NCBI RefSeq assembly: GCF_003984625.1
Contig: NZ_RWKH01000029.1
Coordinates: 1-64,000 of the forward strand
Length of the DNA: 64,000 nt
From: Variovorax sp. DXTD-1
GTDB taxonomy: Bacteria; Pseudomonadota; Gammaproteobacteria; Burkholderiales; Burkholderiaceae_C
Direction of reading: 5' to 3'
This document shows, one piece after another, positions 42,326 to 51,137 of this stretch; position 1 is the first letter of the stretch, and each line of letters opens with the position of its first letter. Under the pieces are notes generated by a model. The model had not been told where the DNA came from, ran no database searches, and was given only the letters and a program-made list of their open reading frames with translations. A program made the position numbers and the translations under genes.

Positions 42326-42879
42326 GCGGCCTCCCCTTTGGCTGCACCAATGGAAGTGCGCAGCCCGTCGATGAGCTGGTCGAGTTTCTCGTTGCTCATG
42401 AAGCTGCACATGGTGCGGTCGTTGACCAGCATCACGGGCGAATCGGCGCAGGCGCCCAAACATTCGCTCTGCTGCAGCGTGAACAGGCCGTCGGCCGTGG
42501 TCTCGCCCATCTTGATGCCGAGCTTCTTCTCGAGGTGAACGAGCGCGGTGACGCCGTCACGCAGCTGGCACGGCAGGTTGGTGCACACGTTGAGCTTGAA
42601 CTTGCCCACCGGATGCTGGTTGTACATGTTGTAGAAGGTCGTCACCTCATGCACGGCGATGGGCGCCATGCCGAGGTAGTCGGCGATCTCGCGTTCGCGC
42701 TGCATGCTCACGAAGCCTTCGTCCTGCTGGACGATGGCCAGGCAGGCCATCGCGGCCGACTGCTTTCCCGCCTCGGGATACTTGGCCACCTCGCGCGCAA
42801 AGCGCTCGAGAATCGCGGGCTTCAGAGGAGCAGAAGGCGCCGTAGGCGCCGTGTCATGGTGGGTCGAGGAAGTCGTCAT
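42322..42879 (-). CDS. nuoE: NADH-quinone oxidoreductase subunit E
   Basis: This 185-residue thioredoxin-like subunit binds the N1a [2Fe-2S] cluster through VCTNLPCQL and ECLGACADSP. The first ~25 residues are a Thr/Ala/Pro-rich extension. It lies 10 bp after nuoD and overlaps nuoF by 4 bp. Confidence 0.96.
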   Translation of the reverse strand: MTTSSTHHDTAPTAPSAPLKPAILERFAREVAKYPEAGKQSAAMACLAIVQQDEGFVSMQREREIADYLGMAPIAVHEVTTFYNMYNQHPVGKFKLNVCTNLPCQLRDGVTALVHLEKKLGIKMGETTADGLFTLQQSECLGACADSPVMLVNDRTMCSFMSNEKLDQLIDGLRTSIGAAKGEAA

Positions 42880-42889
42880 TCGCTCTTTC

Positions 42890-44143
42890 TCACCTGTCGA
42901 TTTCGCCGAACACGATATCCATCGTGCCGATCACCGCGACAGCGTCGGCGATCATGTGACCGCGCGACATTTCGTCGAGGGCGGCGAGGTGCGGAAAACC
43001 GGGTGCGCGGATCTTCAGGCGATACGGCTTGTTGGCGCCGTCGCTCACGAGATAGATGCCGAACTCGCCCTTCGGGTGCTCGACGGCGGCATAGGCCTCG
43101 CCTTCGGGCACGTGGAAGCCTTCGGTGAAGAGCTTGAAATGGTGGATCAGCTCCTCCATGTTCGCCTTCATCGATTCGCGCGCGGGCGCGGCGACCTTGT
43201 GGTTGCTGGTGATGACCGGGCCGGGGTTGACACGCAGCCATGCCGAGCACTGCTGGATGATCTTGTTGGCCTGGCGCATTTCTTCCACGCGCACGAGGTA
43301 GCGGTCGTAGCAGTCGCCCGTCTTGCCGACCGGCACGTCGAACTGCATCTGGTCGTAGACGTCGTAGGGCTGCTTCTTGCGCAGATCCCATTCGACGCCC
43401 GAGCCGCGCAGCATGGGCCCGGTGAAGCCGAGGTTCAGCGCACGCTCCGGCGTGACCACGCCGATGCCCACGGTGCGCTGCTTCCAGATGCGGTTGTCGG
43501 TGAGCAGCGTTTCGTACTCGTCGACCATCTTCGGGAAGCGCTTGCAGAAGTCGTCGATGAAGTCGAGCAGCGAGCCCTGGCGATTCTCGTTGAGACGTTC
43601 GATCGCCTTCGCGTTCTTGATCTTGCTGACCTTGTACTGCGGCATTGCATCCGGCAGGTCGCGGTACACGCCGCCCGGACGGAAGTACGCCGCATGCATG
43701 CGCGCGCCCGACACGGCTTCGTACATGTCGAACAGGTCTTCACGCTCGCGGAAGCAGTAGATGAGCATGTTCATCGCGCCGCAGTCGAGGCCGTGCGCGC
43801 CGAGCCACAAGAGGTGGTTCAGCAGGCGGGTGATCTCGGCGAACATCACGCGGATGTACTGCGCGCGGATCGGCACTTCGAGCCCCATCATCCGCTCGAT
43901 GGCCAGGCAGTAGGCGTGCTCGTTGGACATCATCGACACGTAGTCGAGACGGTCCATGTACGGCAGCGACTGGATGAAGGTGCGCGATTCGGCGAGCTTT
44001 TCGGTCGCGCGGTGCAACAGGCCGATGTGCGGATCGGCGCGCTGGATCACTTCGCCGTCGAGCTCGAGCACCAGGCGCAGCACGCCGTGCGCTGCAGGAT
44101 GCTGGGGACCGAAGTTGAGTGTGTAGTTCTTGATTTCGGCCAT
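42890..44143 (-). CDS. nuoD: NADH-quinone oxidoreductase subunit D
   Basis: This 417-residue subunit is related to the large subunit of [NiFe] hydrogenases and forms the quinone chamber with NuoB. FGPQHPAAHGVLRL carries the quinone-site histidine, and LGAHGLDCGAMNML and RGSGVEWDLRKKQPYDVYD are family markers. The gene is 1 bp after the nuoC stop. Confidence 0.97.
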   Translation of the reverse strand: MAEIKNYTLNFGPQHPAAHGVLRLVLELDGEVIQRADPHIGLLHRATEKLAESRTFIQSLPYMDRLDYVSMMSNEHAYCLAIERMMGLEVPIRAQYIRVMFAEITRLLNHLLWLGAHGLDCGAMNMLIYCFREREDLFDMYEAVSGARMHAAYFRPGGVYRDLPDAMPQYKVSKIKNAKAIERLNENRQGSLLDFIDDFCKRFPKMVDEYETLLTDNRIWKQRTVGIGVVTPERALNLGFTGPMLRGSGVEWDLRKKQPYDVYDQMQFDVPVGKTGDCYDRYLVRVEEMRQANKIIQQCSAWLRVNPGPVITSNHKVAAPARESMKANMEELIHHFKLFTEGFHVPEGEAYAAVEHPKGEFGIYLVSDGANKPYRLKIRAPGFPHLAALDEMSRGHMIADAVAVIGTMDIVFGEIDR

Positions 44144-44144
44144 A

Positions 44145-44756
44145 TCAGTGCAAACCGCTGCCGTAGTTGTCTTCGCGAATCACGCGCGGCGTGATTTCCC
44201 GCGGCTCGATGGAGACCGGCTGGTAGATGACGCGCTTCTGCTCTTCGTCGTAGCGCATTTCGACGTGTCCCGACACCGGGAAGTCCTTGCGGAACGGATG
44301 GCCGATGAAACCGTAGTCGGTCAGGATGCGGCGCAGGTCGTCATGCCCTTCGAACACGATGCCGTAGAGGTCGAAGGCTTCGCGCTCGAACCACGTGGCG
44401 GCATTCCACACAGGCTGGAGCGAATCGACCACGGGCAGGTCTTCGCTCGGCGCAAACACCTTGAGGCGCACGCGCTGGTTGAGGCTCACCGAAAGCAGGT
44501 GCGTGACGACGCAATAGCGCTCGCCCTGCCACTCGCCTTCGCGGTAGTCTGAATAGTCCATGCCGCAGAGGTCGATCAGCTGCTCGAAGCGGCAACCGGG
44601 CGCATCGCGCAGCAGCGTGGCGGCTTCGATGTAGTCGGCAGCGCCGACCACCACGATCACCTCGCCCAGCGCGATCGTCACGCTCTTGGCCTTGGCACCG
44701 AGGGTCTCGGCGATGGTGGCGCGCAGCACCTCCGGCGATATTGCAAAGTCGGTCAT
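44145..44756 (-). CDS. nuoC: NADH-quinone oxidoreductase subunit C
   Basis: This 203-residue peripheral subunit has the family signature ERHEAFDLYGI as EREAFDLYGIVFEGHDDLRRILTDYGF. The start MTDFAISPEVL at 44756 is preferred over an in-frame ATG 27 bp upstream that overlaps the nuoB end region. It is separate from NuoD, unlike the fused form of enteric bacteria. Confidence 0.95.
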   Translation of the reverse strand: MTDFAISPEVLRATIAETLGAKAKSVTIALGEVIVVVGAADYIEAATLLRDAPGCRFEQLIDLCGMDYSDYREGEWQGERYCVVTHLLSVSLNQRVRLKVFAPSEDLPVVDSLQPVWNAATWFEREAFDLYGIVFEGHDDLRRILTDYGFIGHPFRKDFPVSGHVEMRYDEEQKRVIYQPVSIEPREITPRVIREDNYGSGLH

Positions 44757-44769
44757 CGTCGGCAGTCTC

Positions 44770-45249
44770 TCAGGCGCGGGCAATGGTGTTGGTGCGGCGA
44801 ATCTTCTGCTGCAGCTGGATCACGCCGTAGAGCAAGGCCTCGGCGGTGGGCGGGCAACCCGGCACATAGACGTCCACGGGCACGATGCGATCGCAGCCGC
44901 GCACCACCGAATAGCTGTAATGGTAGTAGCCGCCGCCGTTGGCGCAGGAGCCCATGGAAAGAACCCAGCGCGGCTCGGGCATCTGGTCGTAGACCTTGCG
45001 CAGAGCGGGCGCCATCTTGTTGCACAGCGTGCCGGCCACGATCATCAGATCGGACTGGCGGGGGCTGGGCCGAAACAGCATGCCGAAACGGTCGATGTCG
45101 TAGCGGGCTGCGCCTGCGTGCATCATTTCGACGGCACAGCAAGCCAGACCGAAAGTCATCGGCCAGAGTGATCCGGTCTTCGCCCAGTTCACCACCGAGT
45201 CGTAGGTGGTGGTGACGAAGCCTTCCTTCATGACGCCTTCAATGGCCAT
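44770..45249 (-). CDS. nuoB: NADH-quinone oxidoreductase subunit B
   Basis: This 159-residue subunit carries cluster N2, the last carrier before quinone. The tandem cysteines are in FGLACCAVEMMH, with the others in MGSCANGGGYYHYSYSVV and VYVPGCPP. It lies 15 bp after nuoA. Confidence 0.97.
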   Translation of the reverse strand: MAIEGVMKEGFVTTTYDSVVNWAKTGSLWPMTFGLACCAVEMMHAGAARYDIDRFGMLFRPSPRQSDLMIVAGTLCNKMAPALRKVYDQMPEPRWVLSMGSCANGGGYYHYSYSVVRGCDRIVPVDVYVPGCPPTAEALLYGVIQLQQKIRRTNTIARA

Positions 45250-45264
45250 TTTGATGATTCCTTG

Positions 45265-45624
45265 TCATTCCCAGTCGAGCGCGCCTTTTTTCCACTCGTA
45301 GGCAAAGCCCACGACGAGGATGGCGAGAAAGATCATCATGGCCCAGAAGCCGACGGCGCCGATTTCCTTGAGCGCAATGGCCCACGGAAAGAGAAAGGCA
45401 ATCTCGAGATCGAACAGAATGAAGAGAATGGCGACGAGGTAATAGCGCACGTCGAATTTCATGCGCGCATCCTCGAAGGCCTCGAAGCCACACTCGTAGG
45501 GAGCGTTCTTCGCTGCGTCGGGCCGATTGGGACCCAGGATGTAGCCGATGACTTGCGGTGCGACACCTACACCGACACCGACCAAAATAAACAAAAGGAC
45601 GGGGAGATAGGAATCGAGGTTCAT
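45265..45624 (-). CDS. nuoA: NADH-quinone oxidoreductase subunit A
   Basis: This 119-residue three-helix subunit has the conserved loop YECGFEAFEDARMKFDVRYYLVA. The start MNLDSYLPVLLF at 45624 gives the family's usual length. It is the first gene of the nuo operon and lies 65 bp after the tRNA-Leu gene on the same strand. Confidence 0.97.
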   Translation of the reverse strand: MNLDSYLPVLLFILVGVGVGVAPQVIGYILGPNRPDAAKNAPYECGFEAFEDARMKFDVRYYLVAILFILFDLEIAFLFPWAIALKEIGAVGFWAMMIFLAILVVGFAYEWKKGALDWE

Positions 45625-45645
45625 CGGGAGATTTTCACCGCTTGC

Positions 45646-45684
45646 CACCGACAGAAACGCTCTGGATGACGTTTTCTGCCGGTG
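45646..45684 (-). promoter_or_regulatory. Hairpin in the spacer between tRNA-Leu and nuoA
   Basis: CACCGACAGAAACG (45646-45659) pairs with CGTTTTCTGCCGGTG (45670-45684) with one bulge and one wobble, closing a 10-nt loop. It is right after the tRNA 3' end and has no T-tract after it, so it is more likely a processing or stability stem than a terminator. Confidence 0.5.
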
Positions 45685-45689
45685 AGATT

Positions 45690-45774
45690 TGGTGCGGTCG
45701 GCGAGACTCGAACTCGCACAGCTTTCGCCACTACCCCCTCAAGATAGCGTGTCTACCAATTTCACCACGACCGC
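45690..45774 (-). tRNA. tRNA-Leu (anticodon GAG)
   Basis: The 85-nt gene has a perfect 7-bp acceptor stem (GCGGTCG/CGACCGC), encoded CCA, D-loop TGGTAGACACG, anticodon loop TTGAGGG on a CTATC/GGTAG stem, a long variable arm typical of class II leucine tRNAs, and T-loop GTTCGAGTC. It sits between secG and nuoA, as in related betaproteobacteria. Confidence 0.97.
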
Positions 45775-45891
45775 AGTTTTTTGTTCGGATGGCATGAGGT
45801 ACCTGTGAAGGTGTTTGGCTTTCCGAACAGCTTTAGAGTTTACCCTGAAATGGAGCAGTTTCTCACTGGCGACTCCATGAAAACAACTTGA

Positions 45892-46317
45892 TTATTTGTT
45901 CGGGATCTGGCCCGGACCCGAAACAGGCGCGGCGGGAGCCGAGGCAGGCGCATTGGCCGGCGCAGCGCCCGAGGTACCCGAGGGAATCTGGCCGGGAATT
46001 TGCCCTGCGGGAGCGGAAGCAGGCGTGGCGGGTGCGCCGACGGCTGCGCGCTCCAGCAGGCTGCCGCCGCCGGCGGGCCGTGCGTGGCTGAAATAGGCCA
46101 GCAGCAACGTGCAAACAAAGAACACCGCTGCCAGCACTGCCGTGGTGCGCGAAAGAAAATTCGCGCTGCCGCTTGCGCCAAACAGGCTGCCGGCGCTGCC
46201 GCTACCGAAGGCCGCGCCCATGTCGGCGCCCTTGCCGTGCTGGATCAGGATCAGCCCGATCATTGCAAGGGCCGACAGCATCTGCACGCCGACCAAAAGA
46301 TTGAGGACCACATTCAT
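45892..46317 (-). CDS. secG: Preprotein translocase subunit SecG
   Basis: This 141-residue protein has two membrane helices around the conserved GLILIQHGKGADMGAAFGSG loop and SLFGASGSANFLSRTTAVLA. The C-terminal ~55 residues are a Pro/Ala/Gly-rich tail with repeated GQIP units, longer than in enteric SecG. It follows tpiA by 39 bp and precedes the tRNA. Confidence 0.95.
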   Translation of the reverse strand: MNVVLNLLVGVQMLSALAMIGLILIQHGKGADMGAAFGSGSAGSLFGASGSANFLSRTTAVLAAVFFVCTLLLAYFSHARPAGGGSLLERAAVGAPATPASAPAGQIPGQIPSGTSGAAPANAPASAPAAPVSGPGQIPNK

Positions 46318-46356
46318 TCGTTCTTACTCCTAATTGATGTCAGCCGCCCCTCGCGT

Positions 46357-47121
46357 TCAGCGAGCGGCAGCGGAAATGATCTGCAAAAAGTCTGCTGCCT
46401 TGAGCGAAGCGCCGCCGATGAGGCCGCCGTCGATGTCGGGCTGCGCCAGCAGCTGGGCGGCGTTGGCCGCGTTCATGCTGCCGCCATAAAGAATGCAGAT
46501 GCCGGCCGCGTGTTCGCTGGCGGCATGGTGCAGTTGCGCACGCAGCACGGCGTGCACGGCCTGCGCCTGCTCGGGCGTGGCCGTCTTGCCGGTGCCGATG
46601 GCCCAGACGGGCTCATAGGCCACGACGATTTCACTGATGCAGTGGCCATTGACGTGGATCACCGCGGCAAGCTGGCGCTTGACGACTTCTTCGGTATGCC
46701 CGGCTTCACGTTCGGCCAGGGTTTCGCCCACGCAGACGATCGGCGTGATGCCGTTCGCGAGCGCAGCCGCCGTCTTGGCCGCCACCGCTTCGTCGGTTTC
46801 GCCGTGGTACTGGCGGCGCTCCGAATGGCCGACGATGGCATAGCGCACGCCGAATTCCTTCAGCATGGCCGCCGATTGCTCGCCGGTGAACGCACCTTGC
46901 GGGTGCGCCGAAATGTCCTGCGCACCAAGTGCAATGGCCTTCGAACCCGCCAGCAGCGATTGCAGCTGCGCGAAATACGGAGCCGGCGCGCAAAGCGCGA
47001 CATCGCAACGGGCCGGCGCAGCGGCCAGGCCCTGCAGCAGGGCCTTCACCAGCGCCTCGTTGGCAGCCAGGCTGCCGTTCATCTTCCAGTTGCCGGCGAT
47101 CAGCTTCTTCTTGGTTGTCAT
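46357..47121 (-). CDS. tpiA: Triosephosphate isomerase
   Basis: This 254-residue TIM barrel interconverts dihydroxyacetone phosphate and glyceraldehyde 3-phosphate. The catalytic residues are visible: Lys in GNWKMNG, His in IVGHSERR, and Glu in VVAYEPVWAIGTG, with the phosphate loop YGGSMN. ATG at 47121 starts MTTKKKLIAGNWKMNG. The gene follows the quinone oxidoreductase by 14 bp. Confidence 0.97.
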   Translation of the reverse strand: MTTKKKLIAGNWKMNGSLAANEALVKALLQGLAAAPARCDVALCAPAPYFAQLQSLLAGSKAIALGAQDISAHPQGAFTGEQSAAMLKEFGVRYAIVGHSERRQYHGETDEAVAAKTAAALANGITPIVCVGETLAEREAGHTEEVVKRQLAAVIHVNGHCISEIVVAYEPVWAIGTGKTATPEQAQAVHAVLRAQLHHAASEHAAGICILYGGSMNAANAAQLLAQPDIDGGLIGGASLKAADFLQIISAAAR

Positions 47122-47135
47122 CGTGTTGTTGCCCG

Positions 47136-48134
47136 TCACCATGTCAGCACGATCTTGCCGATGTGCTGGTTGGATTCCATGAGTGCATGCGCCTGCGCCG
47201 CGCCACTGGGTTCGCCGCCCGCTGCAAAGGTGCTGTGGATCACGGGCTTGACCGCGCCGCTTTCGAGCAGCGGCCAGACCTTCTCGCGCAGCGCCTTGGC
47301 AATGGCGCCCTTGAACGCCACGGGCCGGGGACGCAGCGTCGAGCCGGTGATCACCAGCCGCTTGCGCAGCACCAGGCCCGCATTGAAATCGCTCTTGACC
47401 CCGCCCTGCACCGCGATGATCACCAGCCGGCCGTCTTCGGCCATGCATTCGATCTCGCGCGCCACGTAGTCGCCCGCAACCATGTCCAGGATCACGTCCA
47501 CGCCCTTGCCGCCGGTGAGCTTCTTCGCCTCTTCGGCGAAATCGCTCGTGCGGTAGTTGATGGCGTGGTCCGCGCCCAGCTTCTTGCAGGCTTCGCACTT
47601 GTCGTCGCTGCCGGCCGTGACGATCACCGTCGCGCCCAGCGCCTTGGCGATCTGGATCGCCGTCACGCCGATGCCGCTCGAGCCGCCCTGGATCAGCAGG
47701 GTTTCGCCCTTTTGCAGGCGGCCCCGGTCGAACACGTTGCTCCACACGGTGAAGAAGGTCTCGGGCAGCGAAGCCGCCTCGATGTCGCTCCAGCCCTTGG
47801 GCACCGGAAGGCATTGCGCCAGAGGCGCCACGCACAGCTCGGCATAGCCGCCGCCGGCGATCAGCGCGCAGACCCGGTCGCCGATCTTGAAGCCCGCCTC
47901 GGCCAGGGCCGCGGCATCGCCCGACACGATCTCGCCGGCCACTTCGAGGCCCGGCAGGTCGGAGGCGCCCGGCGGCACCGGGTAGTGCCCCTTGCGCTGC
48001 AACACGTCCGGACGATTCACGCCGCTGGCTGCGACGCGAATCAACAGTTCGCCCACGCCGGCCACCGGATCGGGACGCTCCACGGCGCGCAGCACCTCAG
48101 GGGCGCCGTACGAAGTGATTTCAATGGCTTTCAT
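47136..48134 (-). CDS. NAD(P)H-quinone oxidoreductase, PIG3/zinc-less MDR family
   Basis: This 332-residue medium-chain dehydrogenase has the nucleotide loop GGSSGIGVTAIQIAKALGA and the catalytic-domain motif RVAASGVNRPDVLQRKGHYPVPPG. It lacks the zinc cysteine set. Members reduce quinones with NADPH. It is the first gene of a minus-strand run that goes on to tpiA, secG, tRNA and nuo. Confidence 0.92.
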   Translation of the reverse strand: MKAIEITSYGAPEVLRAVERPDPVAGVGELLIRVAASGVNRPDVLQRKGHYPVPPGASDLPGLEVAGEIVSGDAAALAEAGFKIGDRVCALIAGGGYAELCVAPLAQCLPVPKGWSDIEAASLPETFFTVWSNVFDRGRLQKGETLLIQGGSSGIGVTAIQIAKALGATVIVTAGSDDKCEACKKLGADHAINYRTSDFAEEAKKLTGGKGVDVILDMVAGDYVAREIECMAEDGRLVIIAVQGGVKSDFNAGLVLRKRLVITGSTLRPRPVAFKGAIAKALREKVWPLLESGAVKPVIHSTFAAGGEPSGAAQAHALMESNQHIGKIVLTW

Positions 48135-48221
48135 GGTCTTTGGCCTGCAACGCCCGTGTTCCGGGCGTGGTTAGCTGTTTAAAAAGTTGGCAACGGCGGC
48201 AAAGCTGCCGTTGCGCCCTTC

Positions 48222-50540
48222 TTACTCTTGCGATTCGCGCGGTGCGTACGGCTGCTCGCCGGCGGGGGCCTGCGGCTGCTCGTTGCGCGGCTGTTGCTGC
48301 TCGTTGTTGAAACGAGGCGCACGTTCGCCGCCGCGGTCACCACCACGGTCACCGCGGTCCGAACGTTCGCGACGATCGCCGCCACGATCACCACGGTCGC
48401 CGCCGCGGTCTTCACGCGGTGCGCGTTCCTGGAATTCCATGCCGGCCGGACGCTCGCTCAGGGCCTTCATGGACAGCTTGACGCGGCCCTTTTCGTCCGT
48501 CTCGAGAACCTTGACCTTGACGATCTGGCCTTCGCTCAGATAGTCGGTCACCTTCTCGACGCGTTCGTGCGCGATCTGGCTGATGTGCAGCAGGCCGTCC
48601 TTGCCGGGCAGCAGGTTGATGAGCGCGCCGAAGTCCAGGATCTTGGTGACCGGGCCTTCGTAGACCTTGCCGATTTCGACTTCGGCGGTGATCTGCTCGA
48701 TGCGCTTCTTGGCCAGCTCTGCCTTTTCGGGGTCGGTCGAGGCGATGGTGATGGTGCCGTCTTCGTCGATGTTGATCGTCGTGCCGGTTTCTTCCTGCAG
48801 GCCGCGAATGACCGCGCCGCCCTTGCCGATCACGTCGCGGATCTTCTCGGGGTTGATCTTCAGCGTGGTCAGGCGCGGTGCGAACTGCGACACCTCGGTC
48901 TTGGCTTCGCCCATGGCTTCCTGCATCTTGCCGAGGATGTGCATGCGCGCTTCCTTGGCCTGGGCCAGTGCGACCTGCATGATTTCCTTGGTGATGCCCT
49001 GGATCTTGATGTCCATCTGCAGCGCCGTGATGCCGTTGGTCGTGCCGGCCACCTTGAAGTCCATGTCGCCCAGGTGATCTTCGTCGCCCAGGATGTCGGT
49101 CAGCACCGCAAAGCGGTTGTCTTCCTTGATCAGGCCCATGGCGATGCCGGCCACGTGCGCCTTCATCGGCACGCCGGCGTCCATCATCGAGAGGCAGCCG
49201 CCACAGACCGAAGCCATCGACGAGGAGCCGTTCGACTCGGTGATTTCCGACACCACGCGAATGGTGTACGGGAACTCTTCCTTGGTCGGCAGCACGGCGA
49301 CGAGCGCCCGCTTGGCCAGGCGGCCGTGGCCGATTTCGCGGCGCTTGGTCGAGCCCATGCGGCCCACTTCACCGGTGGCGAAGGGAGGCATGTTGTAGTG
49401 GAACAGGAAGCGGTCTTCGTACTCGCCGGCCAGTGCGTCGATGCGCTGTGCGTCGCGTTCGGTGCCGAGCGTGGTGATGACCAGACCCTGCGTCTCGCCA
49501 CGCGTGAACAGCGCCGAGCCGTGGGTACGCGGCAGCACGGAGTTGCGGATCTCGATGGGGCGCACGGTGCGCGTGTCGCGGCCGTCGATGCGGGGTTCGC
49601 CCGACAGAATCTGGCTGCGGACGATCTTCGATTCAATCGAGAACAGCAGGTCGTTGACCTTGCCGGCGTCGAAGGGTTCGCCGCTTTCTTTCAGCGTGTT
49701 CATCACGCTGGCATTGGCTTCGCGCAGGGCTTGCGTGCGGGCTTGCTTGCTGCGGATCTGATAGACGGCGCGCAGCTTTTCTTCGGCCAGGCTCTTGACC
49801 TTGGCAACGAAGGCTTCGTCTTCGGCCGGCGGCTGCCAGTCCCACACCGGCTTGCCGGCGTCGCGCACGAGTTCATGAATCGCGTTGATCGCGATGTTGG
49901 CTTGTTCGTGGCCGAACACCACGCCGCCCAGCATGATTTCTTCGCTGAGCTGCTGTGCTTCGGATTCGACCATCAGCACGGCGGCTTCGGTGCCTGCCAC
50001 GACGAGGTCCATCTGCGAATCCTTGCGGGCGGTCTGGCCCGGATTCAGCACGTATTGGCCGTTGATGTAGCCCACGCGTGCAGCGCCGATCGGGCCGCTG
50101 AACGGAATGCCGGAAATCGACAGCGCGGCGCTCACGCCGATCATGGCGGCGATGTCGGCATCGACTTCGGGGTTGAGCGACAGCGTGTGGATGACCACGT
50201 GCACTTCGTTCAGGAAGCCTTCCGGGAACAGCGGGCGGATCGGACGGTCGATCAGGCGGCTGGTCAGGGTTTCGTGTTCGCTGGGCTTGGCTTCGCGCTT
50301 GAAGAAGCTGCCGGGGATCTTGCCCGCGGCATAGGTCTTCTCGATGTAGTCGACGGTCAGCGGGAAGAAATCCTGGCCGGGCTTGGCCGACTTGGAGGCC
50401 ACCACGGTCGCCAGGACCACGGTTCCGTCGATGTCGACCACCACAGCGCCGCTGGCCTGGCGGGCGATTTCACCCGTTTCCATGACGACAGTCTTGTCGC
50501 CCCATTGGAAGGACTTGGTGACTTTGTTGAAGAGGCTCAT
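48222..50540 (-). CDS. pnp: Polynucleotide phosphorylase
   Basis: This 772-residue enzyme degrades RNA 3'-5' with phosphate. It has two RNase PH cores (first from ~10, second around VRPIEIRNSVLPRTHGSALFTRGETQ), a KH domain (TLKINPEKIRDVIGKGGAVIRGLQ, ~565-620) and an S1 domain (KVYEGPVTKILDFGALINLL, ~630-700). The tail (~710-772) is rich in Arg, Gly and Asp with repeated GDRGG units, then Gln/Pro/Glu, and is longer than in enteric Pnp; it probably binds RNA or partner proteins. rpsO lies upstream on the same strand. Confidence 0.97.
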   Translation of the reverse strand: MSLFNKVTKSFQWGDKTVVMETGEIARQASGAVVVDIDGTVVLATVVASKSAKPGQDFFPLTVDYIEKTYAAGKIPGSFFKREAKPSEHETLTSRLIDRPIRPLFPEGFLNEVHVVIHTLSLNPEVDADIAAMIGVSAALSISGIPFSGPIGAARVGYINGQYVLNPGQTARKDSQMDLVVAGTEAAVLMVESEAQQLSEEIMLGGVVFGHEQANIAINAIHELVRDAGKPVWDWQPPAEDEAFVAKVKSLAEEKLRAVYQIRSKQARTQALREANASVMNTLKESGEPFDAGKVNDLLFSIESKIVRSQILSGEPRIDGRDTRTVRPIEIRNSVLPRTHGSALFTRGETQGLVITTLGTERDAQRIDALAGEYEDRFLFHYNMPPFATGEVGRMGSTKRREIGHGRLAKRALVAVLPTKEEFPYTIRVVSEITESNGSSSMASVCGGCLSMMDAGVPMKAHVAGIAMGLIKEDNRFAVLTDILGDEDHLGDMDFKVAGTTNGITALQMDIKIQGITKEIMQVALAQAKEARMHILGKMQEAMGEAKTEVSQFAPRLTTLKINPEKIRDVIGKGGAVIRGLQEETGTTINIDEDGTITIASTDPEKAELAKKRIEQITAEVEIGKVYEGPVTKILDFGALINLLPGKDGLLHISQIAHERVEKVTDYLSEGQIVKVKVLETDEKGRVKLSMKALSERPAGMEFQERAPREDRGGDRGDRGGDRRERSDRGDRGGDRGGERAPRFNNEQQQPRNEQPQAPAGEQPYAPRESQE

Positions 50541-50619
50541 GTTTGCTCCTGTTTTGATAGCGATTGACCTGTATTCATCACAGGTTTCGCAGGGACGGAG
50601 GCTTCTCAGAACACGATGC

Positions 50620-50656
50620 CATTCCAGCGAAGCTCGGCGGGAACTTCATTGGAATG
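50620..50656 (-). promoter_or_regulatory. Stem-loop in the pnp leader
   Basis: On the minus strand CATTCCA(A)TGAAG pairs with CTTC(GC)TGGAATG, with two mismatches in the middle, 80 bp upstream of the pnp start. In Escherichia coli a leader stem-loop cut by RNase III lets Pnp repress itself; this one is in the equivalent place. Confidence 0.5.
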
Positions 50657-50702
50657 ACACAGCTTCGCTCTGTTTTGGCACTCCGAAAGTGGATCGCGAA
50701 GT

Positions 50703-50742
50703 AAAAAACGCCTGAGCTAGCGGACTAACCCAGGCGTTTTTT
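50703..50742 (-). terminator. Intrinsic terminator after rpsO
   Basis: AAAAAACGCCTG (50703-50714) and CAGGCGTTTTTT (50731-50742) form a 12-bp stem whose A/T ends act as the T-tract on either strand. It lies 14 bp downstream of the rpsO stop, so pnp is likely transcribed partly by readthrough and partly from its own promoter. Confidence 0.85.
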
Positions 50743-50755
50743 CATGCGATTCGAT

Positions 50756-51022
50756 TTACTTGCGCAGACCCAGCTTGGCGATCAGCGCGGTGTAACGATC
50801 GGCGTCCTTGGACTTGAGGTAGTCCAGGAGCTTGCGGCGGCGGCTCACCATGCGCAGCAGGCCGCGACGGCCGTGGTGGTCCTTGGCGTGCGTCTTGAAG
50901 TGGGGGGTGAGCTCGTTGATACGGGCGGTCAGCAGTGCGACTTGCACTTCGGGGCTACCGGTATCGTTGGCGGCGCGGGCGTTGTCTTTGACGACTTCGG
51001 CCTTGATGGAGGCTGCGATCAT
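50756..51022 (-). CDS. rpsO: 30S ribosomal protein S15
   Basis: This 88-residue protein has the S15 signatures TGSPEVQVALLTARINELTPHFKTHAKDHHGRRGLLRMVSRRRKLLDYL (LLRMVSRRRKLLDYLK is diagnostic). It binds the central domain of 16S rRNA. It precedes pnp, as in most proteobacteria. Confidence 0.97.
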   Translation of the reverse strand: MIAASIKAEVVKDNARAANDTGSPEVQVALLTARINELTPHFKTHAKDHHGRRGLLRMVSRRRKLLDYLKSKDADRYTALIAKLGLRK

Positions 51023-51137
51023 GTTGAATTTCCTTGTTCCGGGATGTTTGACTTGCGGTAGGCACTGGAACTGCCCCTACCGTGCGCCTTGCGGCATGCA
51101 AAGCCTCGGGATTATAGCTTGCCCCGGGCTTGCGCGT

